From NCBI GenBank assembly GCA_022695795.1, contig MU404104.1, forward strand, positions 1-64,000: DNA of 64,000 bases, written 5' to 3'. The stretch comes from Biscogniauxia marginata. Its lineage: Eukaryota > Ascomycota > Sordariomycetes > Xylariales > Xylariaceae. Position numbers and translations under genes: made by a program. Shown in pieces: positions 21,884 to 31,633 of the stretch. The notes beneath the pieces are model-generated. The model saw nothing but the letters and a program-made list of their open reading frames with translations. It was not told where the DNA came from and did no database searches. Position 1 is the first letter of the stretch, and the number at the start of each line of letters is the position of its first letter.

Positions 21884-24065
21884 ATGGAGATCAAGTCACA
21901 CGGGAGCGTGCTTCAGGCAGGAGAAGCTACTCATACTGACTTTGACCGAAACTTGAAACAAGAACAAGGTTATTCAAGTAAGCCTCGCGAGGAGCACACT
22001 CACGTGTTCAACGAGCAAACCAGTTATGTCCCTAAAAAGACCATCATCACGGCAAGATAGGCACCGCTTCCCTTACTCTAGCAGAACAACGCTGATACTT
22101 AGAAGATATTTCTCGCCTGTGCCAGTGTCGACTTGCTGGCCCTGATAGACCAGACTACTCTTGCATCTAGTCTGTACATCGTCAGCGATGCGTTGGGGGC
22201 GAGCAACCAGTCGTCGTGGATAGCGAACGGATATTTCATGTAAGGTGCATCGTTTCCTTGGGAGGTGATCCATATCTGACTTCGAATATTACCACCTCAG
22301 TACGTCCACGGTTGGCCAATTGCTGTATGGCCGGCTCTCAGACATCTGGTCCCGCAAGGTCATTTTGCTACTTGGCCTTGCGATTTTTTTCACAGGCTCG
22401 TTAGCGGCTTCCCTTGCGCAGAATGCCACCCAACTTGTCATTTTCCGCTGCTTCACGGGAATTGGTGGTGGAGGACTAATGACTGTCGCACAGCTGATAG
22501 TTAGCGACGTTGTGCCCTTGCGCGAGAGGGGAAAATATCAAGGCATCTTGGTACGTAGTATATAATCATTATTGTCTCCTTGGATCTAACGTCGCACGCG
22601 AGCAGGGCGCCGTCGTGGCTATTGCTAACGGTATTGGGCCCGTTATTGGCGGCTCACTCTCCTCGATATCCAAGGACTCTTGGCGATGGATTTTCCGTCT
22701 GAATCTGCCCTTGACCGTGCTCACTACATCATGCGTAGTATTCTTCATGCCACTAAAGAAGGTTGAAGGGAATTGGAGACTGTACGAAATCCTATTATTA
22801 GGTATCTAGGCAAACATCATCTAACCCAATTTCTAGGAAACTTGGAGCGGTCGACTTCATCGGTGTCGGGCTCGCCTTAGTTGGAACGACCGTTCTGCTA
22901 TTAGGTTTGACCTGGGGAGGAGCAGAATATCCATGGGAATCTACACATGTTATTGCGACCTTGGTTATCGGCATCATAGTTTGCGTAGCTTTCGTGCTAT
23001 GGCAGTGGAAGGGACCGCGGTATCCTCTTGTGCCTCGTAGGTTCTAGATCTCTACCTCATCATGTAGCGATCTGCTTCTCTAACATTTGCCTCGCTCCTA
23101 GTCCATATCTTCAAGTCAAAGCTCGTCAATGGGGCATGCCTTACCATGGCCATAAACGGTTGGAATTTTGTCGTCCAGGTCTATTACATTCCTACATTCT
23201 ACCAACTCGCCTATGGCTATTCAGCCACTCTCGCCGGTGCGATGTTGCTACCTATTACGCTTGTTCAGACCTTTAGTAGCACATTATCTGGTCTAGTTGT
23301 CCATTGGGTTGGCCGATACCGGGAGTGCATATTATTCGGATGGCTCTCTTGGGCCGTCGGTCTCGGGTTGATGTCGACACTGGATGAGCACTCCGGCCTT
23401 GGAAAGCAGATAGGGTACAGTGTCATAATAGGAGTGGGGGTTGGAAACACACTACAACCGTGAGTCTCTATTCCTCTGCAAATGAAATATATGGGCAAGC
23501 TAATTGGTCTGTAGAGCTCTCATAGCTATCCAAGCAGGGGTGGAGAGAAGTGATATGGCTGTAGTAACATCTTTCCGAAAGTAAGTCCCTAGCCAAATCA
23601 ATCAACCGTCGCGGAAGTAAAACACTTGTAGCTGATAGGCTTTTCATCTAGTTTTATTCGAAATCTCGGGGCAACCTTGGGGTTGGCTATCTGTGGAACA
23701 ATACTGTACGCTCGCCCATGTCATAAGCAACTTACATCAATTCCGAGACAGACTGACAATATTATCTCTCCAGAAACAACATTGTTACTAGCGCCCTATC
23801 TCCATTGTCCATTGGGGCTGATGCTAGCTCATATTTGTTATCCAGTCCCCAATCCTACCTCGCTAGTATCCCGATAGACCAGCAAGAAATCATCCGAGCG
23901 GCTCTCATCCCTGCTTACAGAAAGGCTTTTCGGCTGATATTTATCGTGGGAGCATCTCTAGCGGCATGTGCATTTATTATTGTCTTGCTTATGATGCCAC
24001 AGGTGGAGCTTAGCAGGCCGGACGATGAAAAGTTGAAACAGGAAAGTCGCAAGGGCCCCGTATGA
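21884..24065 (+). CDS. MFS drug/metabolite exporter, 14-helix DHA2 type (566 aa)
   Basis: Nine exons fit one frame: 21884-22051, 22103-22239, 22301-22550, 22606-22781, 22837-23036, 23102-23459, 23515-23580, 23652-23705, 23774-24065 (1701 nt). A polar N-terminus is followed by a first helix holding LLALIDQTTLASSLYIV, the DHA2-like motif with the aspartate. The loop between helices 2 and 3 is LYGRLSDIWSRK, the MFS signature, and FRCFTGIGGGGLMTV and GIGPVIGGSLS follow. A hydrophilic tail ends the protein. Family knowledge: proton antiporter of the plasma membrane, often self-protection and export of fungal secondary metabolites. The ATG at 21884 gives the only frame that joins to the first helix, using a GC-AG first intron (donor ACG|GCAAGA at 22052). 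An alternative weak GT donor exists at 22028. Divergent from the PLP/rhodanese gene; right-hand limit of the cluster. Confidence 0.92.
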
Positions 24066-24236
24066 TTCATAGAATTAGCTTAACCAACCTGGCGTGCACG
24101 AGAGGATTAAAGCCTTGGATTTCACGCTCACAAGTGAAATCGCTGACCTTTTAGTTATTGGCGCAACGGTTATAAGGCACCGTATGTGGCAATACGAATA
24201 ATGATATTAGTGTGCCGGTAGGTAGGTAGATACCGC
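24066..24236. other. Short 3' spacer of the exporter gene
   Basis: Non-coding. It ends in a GGTAGGTAGGTAG run directly before the R1 element. Confidence 0.5.
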
Positions 24237-24360
24237 TGTGGGCCGGGCCGGGATTTCTCCGATTTAGACTAGTTTTCTCCACGTTTTGCGTTCCGTAGCT
24301 TTCGATTCAATCAACCACATTAAAACCCATCCTTTCATTGGTTGGTTTGGTAATAGAACA
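24237..24360 (+). repeat. R1 element, right copy (~124 bp, TGTG...AACA)
   Basis: Inverted partner of 1356-1480. It starts TGTGGGCCGGGCCGGGATT and ends GGTAATAGAACA. The tetramer CCGC stands on both sides (24233-24236 and 24361-24364), a possible target duplication. TG...CA ends suggest a small solo LTR or TRIM rather than a cut-and-paste MITE. It is less RIP-altered than the left copy. Confidence 0.7.
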
Positions 24361-25029
24361 CCGCCTAGGTATTTTAAGTTAAACCAGACTATAAGCAGGC
24401 TTGGCAACTAGACTTTAGATACATAGGTACCTAGGTATACAAGGGGTAACCCCACAGATTATTTTCTTATTTGTACTAGCCATCTACCTACCGGGGCGAT
24501 CATCAGATAAGATTCAAAATCTTATCAGATGAAAACCTAATTTCCGTTCCCGCACGTCTTTGGTGGAGCATTTACCCGAACGATAGGTACCTGGGTAGGT
24601 ACCTCTTTTGGGTGCTGACCCGTCAGCCACCAATCAAGCTCGTGAACTCTTTCAAAGTATCACTATAATCTGAATCTAGACAGTCTTTTGGTGGATAAGT
24701 CTTTTAATTGCTACACACGCTTATCAGCCAAGCCATCTAGTTTCTAGTAGTCTAGAGACAAGAATGGATTGTAGTGTCAGTGAGTTAGCCTCTTAAGAGA
24801 TATTCCGAGTGACTCAGGCCTTCGGTCTCCATCTGCAACTGAAACAGGTTGTCCCGTATTCTTTGCTAGCTAGTAGAATTGTTAACTTCCATTTCACACT
24901 AAAGCTTTTCTTGATCCCACTTGATTCATGTTAAAGGAAATCAATCTTATCGTTGTTATACAACTTGCCAAGGTGGGCGATATGGAAAATGCCTAGGATG
25001 GTTCTGATAATCTTCAACTGCAAAATGCA
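24361..25029. other. Intergenic, motif-rich, no gene
   Basis: No coding signal. It contains several copies of the TAGGTACCTAGGTA-type motif (about 24423, 24586-24603) and a short inverted repeat around ATAAGATT...AATCTTAT (24506-24525). Confidence 0.45.
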
Positions 25030-25470
25030 GCGGACGTCAGTAACTTTGAAGGCTTTTAATAAGAGGTACTCTTCAACTCTCAGCGACTTTGGAAACTGCT
25101 ATTGATCACGTTGATTATTTCACTGGAACTGACGATGTTTGATTTACGCACTTGGTCAGGGGATTATATCGCAGTTCAATGTTATTGCAGCCTCCTCTTT
25201 CAACAAACAGACCAAAATCAGTGTTATTGATACCGCTAGTCAAATCATTAGAGGCGACTCTAAGCATTTTCTTGGCAAGCTTTCAGATTTTACCTCTGAC
25301 CAACCACTCACGTCGTTGTACTCGTCTTCTATGTCCTGCAACCCGTACATATCACCGCCTATACGGTGGGGATCTACTTTACCACGTTTGGATAGCTAGG
25401 TCTAGACCTAATTGGTTCCAGAAGATGCTGTAATACATGAGGGAAGAGGCATCTTCCGGTGCATCAGAGA
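25030..25470 (+). pseudogene. Siderophore-transporter-like MFS pseudogene fragment
   Basis: Translation with frame changes yields FNVIAASSFNKQTKISVID, then TASQIIRG and FLGKLSDFTS, then VVVLVFYVL and ITAYTVG. These are in the order of helices 1-4 of fungal siderophore-iron MFS transporters, where a SSF..HS.I..V.TA..II segment and KLSD loop are typical. There are stops in every frame and no remaining C-terminal two-thirds. Upstream, KAFNKRYSSTL resembles the cytosolic N-terminal end of the same family. The family call is moderately sure; it is clearly non-functional. Confidence 0.6.
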
Positions 25471-26687
25471 AGACACTTTGGAGCATATACGGGCCTATCA
25501 AAACCTCGCGTACGGGGTATGACTAAAACGACCTCATCCGCCAGAGCGCTATTATAACCTGCACTAGGACTAACAGGATAGTATTCCTTACCGCATGTGT
25601 TATAACCGTATTACCAGTAATAATTCCATTAACCATGCCGAGTAAGTCATGGCACATTATTCTATATGGAAGCGATGTTGAAAGCTTATATTTTATAGAC
25701 TACTACCTCGGTAAACAAGAAAGGGCTGTTACGATCGCAGCATTAGATGGACAACCTATTGATGCACCTACCTACTCGGTCTCTAGATGGCAAACCAGGC
25801 CCATGGAGCAGGATTAAGAATGTGTATTATACCGAAGTATAATGAGATCTGTTAAGTAATTTGTTAGCAAGGTTGTAGCGGATATACTTCTTTTATGTAT
25901 GGGTTAAGATATTCGTAACACGTGACACGCTTCTCGGCAGCGAGTTCTCAAGTCAGACACCAAAGTGTCCGTTATCGGGAGAGCTCTACTTGGAGGGATA
26001 TCGCACTATTGAAATGTGAGGTTACGCCCCTTATACGATCCTCCGTATAGCCTTCTATGCATTTATAGGTGGATGAAGCTCACCGACAAGAATTACTCTT
26101 AGACTTGGGTAATCAACTATTTCATCTTTATATCTTCATCCTATCTCGATATATATACATATAGCACTGATAAGTTATAATTAGTTACAACTACTTTATT
26201 AGCAAGAATTGGTTTCATTTCTATTCTCTCAAAGGGTTTCTTTAATTTTACAGTCGGTTCTAAAAAGTGCTTCTATTAATATCTTGAAATCACTCGGGGG
26301 GTAACTAGGTAGACACTTAGTCAAGGTATTTGATGTGGTTCTGACACGTTGCATACCTTATGTCGAGCATAAACTAGCAAGCTGAAATATTTTTCCATTA
26401 TAATGAAATTAACGGAACAATGAAATATGACATACACGTTAAATATTGAAGCTATAACTGACAACGCAATATGTAGAATGTAACATAATATATTAAGACG
26501 TGCCCTTTTCAAGGACTGATCACAATCGCTTTCCACCAATTACATCGAGCCATACGTAGCCACAAAAATATATATATATCAGTTATATAAACTATCAACA
26601 GTAGCGATGGTTAAATCCTCAGTCTCTATACCCCGAAATCACCAAATCGCAATTCTACTTCTCCACGCAGTCTTAACAGTCCTAAAA
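25471..26687. other. Intergenic upstream of the AA9 gene
   Basis: No supportable gene. An open frame at 25635-25817 and one at 26321-26539 have no recognisable features. A TATA-rich stretch (26567-26591) sits about 100 bp before the AA9 start and may be its core promoter. Confidence 0.45.
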
Positions 26688-27795
26688 ATGAGGACTACTT
26701 TCATCACTGGTTTCTTACTGCTGGATGCTTACGTCTTAGCACACGGCTACGTTCAGCAGATTTTATTAGGGGGCAATCTAGTCGATGCATGGAACCCTTA
26801 CAAAGACCCGCAGAAGGATCCTGCTGTTGTTAAAATTACAAGGCATTTCCTGAACAATGGGCCCGTCACCGACGGCGAGTTCACAGTTAGTCTCTCTATA
26901 TATTTCTCTCTTAAAGACTCTGCCTTGGTCGAGTGCGCCCGCAGGCCAGGCATGGCTAAATCGAGGAATAGACCGATGCTATCACCTGTAACTATGGTGC
27001 AAAAGGCGAAGCGAACAACACGCCCGTGAACGTGACGGCCGAGGTACCCGCAGGGAGCGACGTGACCTTCTACTGGACAGACTGGCAGAGCGACCACCCC
27101 GGTCCTAGTGAGCACCCCAGCACTAATACTCGGAATTGGTATCTGTATGAGAACTAAACAATATTGATATTGATTTATGCTATAGTCATGACTTACCTTG
27201 CCCATTGCGACGGGTCTTGTCAGGACTTTTCCGGCTCCTCGGGCAATGTCTGGGTGAAGATCCACCAGGCAGGCTACGACCAGAATCTCAGCACTCCATG
27301 GGCTTCCAAACGCCTCCCCGAGCAGAACAGCACCTGGACGGTGACTATTCCCTCTACGCTCGCCCCTGGAGAGTACCTTCTGCGGTAGGTATACCGGCTT
27401 GCGATGTTGATTTAGTTTTGTGAATCCTTCGTTCCTGAACTGATCACGGTTCTATACCTAGTCACGAGATTCTAGGCCTACAAAGGACAAATACAAACGG
27501 TTCTCTAGCTCAGTTCTACCCATCGTGCAACCAGATTACTGTAACCGGTGGGGGGACCACATCTTTGCCTGAAGGCATCGCGCTCCCGGGTGCGTACCAG
27601 CCGGACGATACGACAAGCGTGAGTAAAGCCCACTTCTTTCGCCTTGTATATGGTATACAGCTACTGACTTAGTCAACACAGATCTTCCTTGAATACCGTG
27701 ATATATCTGCCGAGAATCCATATACCGCACCTGGTGGTCAGGTTTGGGGGGCTAATGGCTGGTCAGATGAGCAGAATATGGATGGGACCCAGTAG
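26688..27795 (+). CDS. AA9 lytic polysaccharide monooxygenase (267 aa, secreted)
   Basis: Copper enzyme that oxidatively cleaves cellulose or related glucans outside the cell. Five exons (26688-26885, 26972-27107, 27186-27384, 27462-27618, 27682-27795) give 267 residues in frame. The ATG at 26688 is chosen over 26607 because it leaves an 18-residue signal peptide ending VLA, followed directly by HGYVQQ. The first mature residue is then the histidine that forms the histidine brace. The second copper histidine is in SDHPGP and the axial tyrosine in AQFYPSCNQI. Cysteine pairs are present (ITCNYGA, AHCDGSC, PSCNQI). There is no cellulose-binding module or GPI signal; it ends after the catalytic domain. 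Typical of saprotrophic and plant-associated ascomycetes. Neighbours give no functional link. Confidence 0.93.
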
Positions 27796-28419
27796 GCTAT
27801 CTCAATTTACGGCAAGCTCGGCGAATAGTTTGGATAGTTGTCGGTGAGAGGTTTAAGATTATGAAAATTGCCATTTGTAAGGAACTGAGGTTTAACTGTT
27901 TTCAATTTTTGTGATGTGATTAGTTCTATCTTCCTTCATATAAAGTCGTGCGCCTATTACTATATATAATGGTCTTGGCAGCATCACCCTTAAACGATGT
28001 AAGCTTGGGGTAAATAATAATTCAGGAGTCTAGGTGAGACTGCTGTAAAAAAATATTTCTATAATGGATTTATATAATAGACTATGACTTGTACTTGTGT
28101 CTTAGATGCTCACCTGGCACTCGCATTTTCCTGGGGTGCTTGCTTAGACTATAGTCTGAAGAGCTCCCTCTCGCTTGCTTGAATTTTTTTTTTAAATACC
28201 CCCTTTAGGTACAAGACGCATATATAGGATTGATTAAATCTCTAGGATTAAATACGGAAATTTCTATTACAGTGAAATCCTAACTAATTAATGCAAAGGT
28301 GAAATGCAACCTGACCACCTAATAAATAATGTGCCTAAAAAACAAACAACTGAACCTCAATCAAACTTGCATTACCACTTATTATAACCTATTATGACTG
28401 TCCTCCGTTTTCCTCTGCA
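27796..28419. other. Intergenic, nothing recognised
   Basis: 3' region of the AA9 gene, convergent with the next gene. AT-rich with no open frame. Confidence 0.5.
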
Positions 28420-29211
28420 TTATCCTTTTCTTTTAAGGCTCTTCCCCCTCTCCAAGAGCCCCAAGTCCCACCAACCTTCCAATACGCCGAAAAAGGTCTT
28501 CCGTTTCGGTTTCGTCTGAGGCGTTAGTTGGCCTTCAATATCATTCTCGTCAACAACAGGGCTGAGTGGCGTAACATCTTCGAACTCTTCTTTTGCCTTC
28601 CTACTCTTCGAGCGCTTGAATTTGCTCACGGGGATGCCAAGGGCATCTCGTGGTAATTGGGCTGCCCGACTGAGCCGCCGATATTCTTTGAATCTGGGAG
28701 AAGCAATAGGTGTAACTGGAGTGAACCCGTCATCGCTCGGAGAAGGGGGAATCGGCGGCATAACAATAGGGCGTGATGAGGCTATGCCGGAATGAGAAGG
28801 CTTCTCCTGGTCGTCTTTATGAATGATGAGTATAACCTCCTCGGTTGGGGAGCCGGAGCTTTGAAGAGTCGCGGTCGCCGGCGGAACAGTGACAGGCGAA
28901 GGAGATAATATGGGATTAGTAAGAGAGCGATCTATGACAGTCGTTGAAGCTTCGTTGGTATTATTGATCATTATTCGGGGCATTGGTACATGACAATCGT
29001 CTTCTGTGACAGATCGCGGCACAGGACGACGGTGTGAAGCCTTGGGCGCCGTGAGGAGAGGCGGAAACCGAGATCCAGGCCCGGGACTCTTTGTAGCCAG
29101 GAGTTGAGTGCCGAGCGCGGTTGGTCCTGATATCTGGTTGATTCCTCTGAGGCCACCAAGAGTCTTTTCAGTAGCGGCCCCCCTCAAATCCCCATGCACA
29201 CCCACGCACCC
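28420..29211 (-). CDS. Disordered ORF in frame behind the MARVEL gene's stop
   Basis: 263 sense codons in exactly the same frame as the MARVEL protein gene upstream, separated from it by a single TAG (29212-29214). The frame has no ATG until 28983, yet the part before that looks equally protein-like. It is rich in Pro, Ser and Thr (PPIPPSPSDDGFTPVTPIAS) with basic patches (SKFKRSKSRKAK, KPKRKTFFG), suggesting a disordered cytosolic tail with phosphorylation sites. No domain is recognised. It may be a C-terminal extension of the MARVEL protein reached by splicing or stop readthrough, or an independent gene starting at 28983. Function unknown. Confidence 0.45.
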   Translation of the reverse strand, partial: GCVGVHGDLRGAATEKTLGGLRGINQISGPTALGTQLLATKSPGPGSRFPPLLTAPKASHRRPVPRSVTEDDCHVPMPRIMINNTNEASTTVIDRSLTNPILSPSPVTVPPATATLQSSGSPTEEVILIIHKDDQEKPSHSGIASSRPIVMPPIPPSPSDDGFTPVTPIASPRFKEYRRLSRAAQLPRDALGIPVSKFKRSKSRKAKEEFEDVTPLSPVVDENDIEGQLTPQTKPKRKTFFGVLEGWWDLGLLERGKSLKRKG

Positions 29212-29850
29212 CTAGCCTTCAATATCCTTTGGGGGAGCATCAGCCCTCTTGACGCGGTGCCAAAGGCCGACACAAACCAACGCCGAGAAAGCGAAGAGCA
29301 CGCAGAGAGCAATGCCTAGACCCCAGATCGCCTTTATCTCGTAGCAATGCGGCCTGTCAGTGGTAATCAAGGCCAGGTAGGTGTTGTACTTGGAGATACT
29401 AGAGCGGGTTGAGATAGACAGGGTAAAAGTCTGCGTGGGTGGCGCAGGCTCCGGGAGCACCTCGCAGTTCAACATCGAGAGCGGTTTGCCAACGGTCACT
29501 GAGACCACAACGGCGGCGACAAGCAGAGATAAGTCCATCCCACCTGCAATGAAAAGAGGCAAAAGTCCATCGTAATAGAGAATGTAGGAGATAGCTACGT
29601 AGAGGGTAGATATACTAGCCTACCGAGGGGTTAGTGAACTTATTAACATATTAACTGAGGTAAGGCTACGTACCACCGTGAGCGTACCGATGAGGACATC
29701 CGGCGCCTCGCGCTGGGAAGCGACAATCTCGTTAATAAAATTGGCGGTTAATCCGACGATAGCAACGAGTGAGGCGAATTGCATGGCCCGGAGACACGTA
29801 AAGGTGACACCGAGCGCACCGAGCTGCGGGGCCTGGAAGCGCATTTTCAA
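29212..29850 (-). CDS. MARVEL-domain four-helix membrane protein (194 aa)
   Basis: Two exons, 29850-29674 and 29619-29212 (GTACGT...GGTAG intron), give 194 residues. Four hydrophobic segments are visible: FASLVAIVGLTANFI, TLYVAISYILYYDGLLPLF, MDLSLLVAAVVVSVTVG and IWGLGIALCVLFAFSALVC. This is the layout of MARVEL proteins, which lie in plasma membrane, eisosome or secretory membranes. A second ATG two codons in (29844) is an equally good start. A short basic tail (WHRVKRADAPP) ends at TAG, after which the frame stays open for a further 263 codons. Identity as a MARVEL-like protein is likely; role unknown. Confidence 0.75.
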
Positions 29851-31633
29851 GGGAATGCCTGTCTCGAACTCAGTGATGAGAGAAAGCTTAGGACGAGGTC
29901 GATCGAGCCTGAGAATGGTATGTGTGGGCAGGCGTTGCCTCGGATATGGGAGAGACGCTTGAGGGGTTTGTGAAAGAATGGTGAAGGATTGGCGGCGCGC
30001 AAGCCCAGAGCAAGTTGATGCTCCCTTTTATAATGAAAGCAACGATCTTCCAGAGACTGGAATATAGAGAGAGAATGCAGAAGCTTGGTTCCTAAAGAAT
30101 GAAGGCCACGCAGAAAGCAGCTCGACTGCTTGTGTAAGATCGTAAATTCGTTGTCAAGTTACTAGTAATCATAGAAGAGATCCCGTGTAAGCCAAAAAGA
30201 AATGTGGAAACTAAAGGTGAGAGACCGATCGTGATAATGATGATACCTTCTCCTGGAAAGAAAGAGAGAGAAAAGGAGACAGAGAAAAAATCTAGCTAGG
30301 GAAAAGGAAAAGAGAAAGACTCAAGGAAAATTCGTGACTATGATGAGAGGGTTGCTTGTTGGATACAGAGCTGGAATGGGAGCTGTTTAGTCGGGAGCTC
30401 AGCTTTAAGTATTGTCCATCTTCATTGCTGGCTGGGTATTCGAACATGGGCAAGTGACCTAGCATGACTCGTCTCTAGGTGTAGGATCCGAGTTCTGATA
30501 GGATAGTCACCGTGGGAAGCAACAGCTCCCTTCCTCGTAACATCGTCCATGGCCATGCGATCGATGTGCTATTTTCGCCATCGTCTTCGCTTCGGTATAC
30601 CTGAAGCAAATGGCGGAATCATAACGCGCGGGTCTATCCAATCAAGGACGATGATCGACACCGCGCTTACGTCTGCTACGCGGGAGTCTACAGCGGGGAT
30701 GTACGGCTGTGGACAGCAAACGGAGCTCCGTCTGAATAACCGCGATGAAGCATTATGATCGGAGAATTTTGGTTGGCTCATGGTTCAGCTGAGGCGAAAT
30801 GAGATCGGTGGGTCAGTAATAAGGGGTTCGTTAAGCGCGGGCCGCGGTTAGTTCTGCCAAGCCAGCTACGGAGTCATCGCCATCAATGCACTATCTTCAC
30901 CTAAGCGCCGGCAGGGGATGGAACCCTAGATGGTGCTGTTTCAGAGATAGTCGAAAGATCCGATATAGCTTTCCACCTCATGTTGTGTAGGTCTTCCCAA
31001 CCTCTTGCCGTAGACAAGACTGACGGAGGAGGCGGAGTCGTTTCCGGAGGTCTAATACAAAGCGGCCGGTTCTAGTATCCCGGGCATCTTAAGCACCAAT
31101 GCTGGCCAATCGAGCTTTGGTGGGTACAGAAAGCTGTCGAGGTCTCGAAGTCTCGATCCTAAGGTTCGTCATCAGGACCGTCTCTACGGAGACCGAGATC
31201 ATAGCTAACCAGGTAGGTAGGATTATCAATGCGCCGAGATACGGACTCATGCAGGCGACTGAGAACTCAACGGCTCAAGGTGTTGTGAAGGCCTTGATAC
31301 ATAACTTGGAAAGAAAATTTCGCGGCTCTCATTGGGCTTTTTCTTGACGATTCGCAGGTCGTCCGATTGTCACCCTGGTAGGAAAAACACAATCAAGTTA
31401 TCAACTGAGGACCAAATAACTCAAGCCTCACACCATTGTACGTAATTTTCTTGCGCCTCGACGCCTATCTACGACCTTGTAAATGAGAACCACCTAGCAA
31501 TTCGCTTGCACGCTGTGCCCATGATCCTTCATACAGCGCACCTGCATTGAACCCAAGGGATAGATCACGGATTATCTGGCCCGATTGCCCATAATCGGCA
31601 TTATTCTCGTACCTCGTTATTTGATCCACCCCT
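29851..31633. other. 1.8-kb intergenic region
   Basis: Promoter side of the MARVEL gene and 3' side of the epsin gene. Purine-rich AAGAGAGAGAAAAGG blocks at 30250-30330 are the CT-rich leader of the MARVEL gene read from the other strand. Small open frames at 30549-30781 and 31099-31347 are unsupported. Confidence 0.5.
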
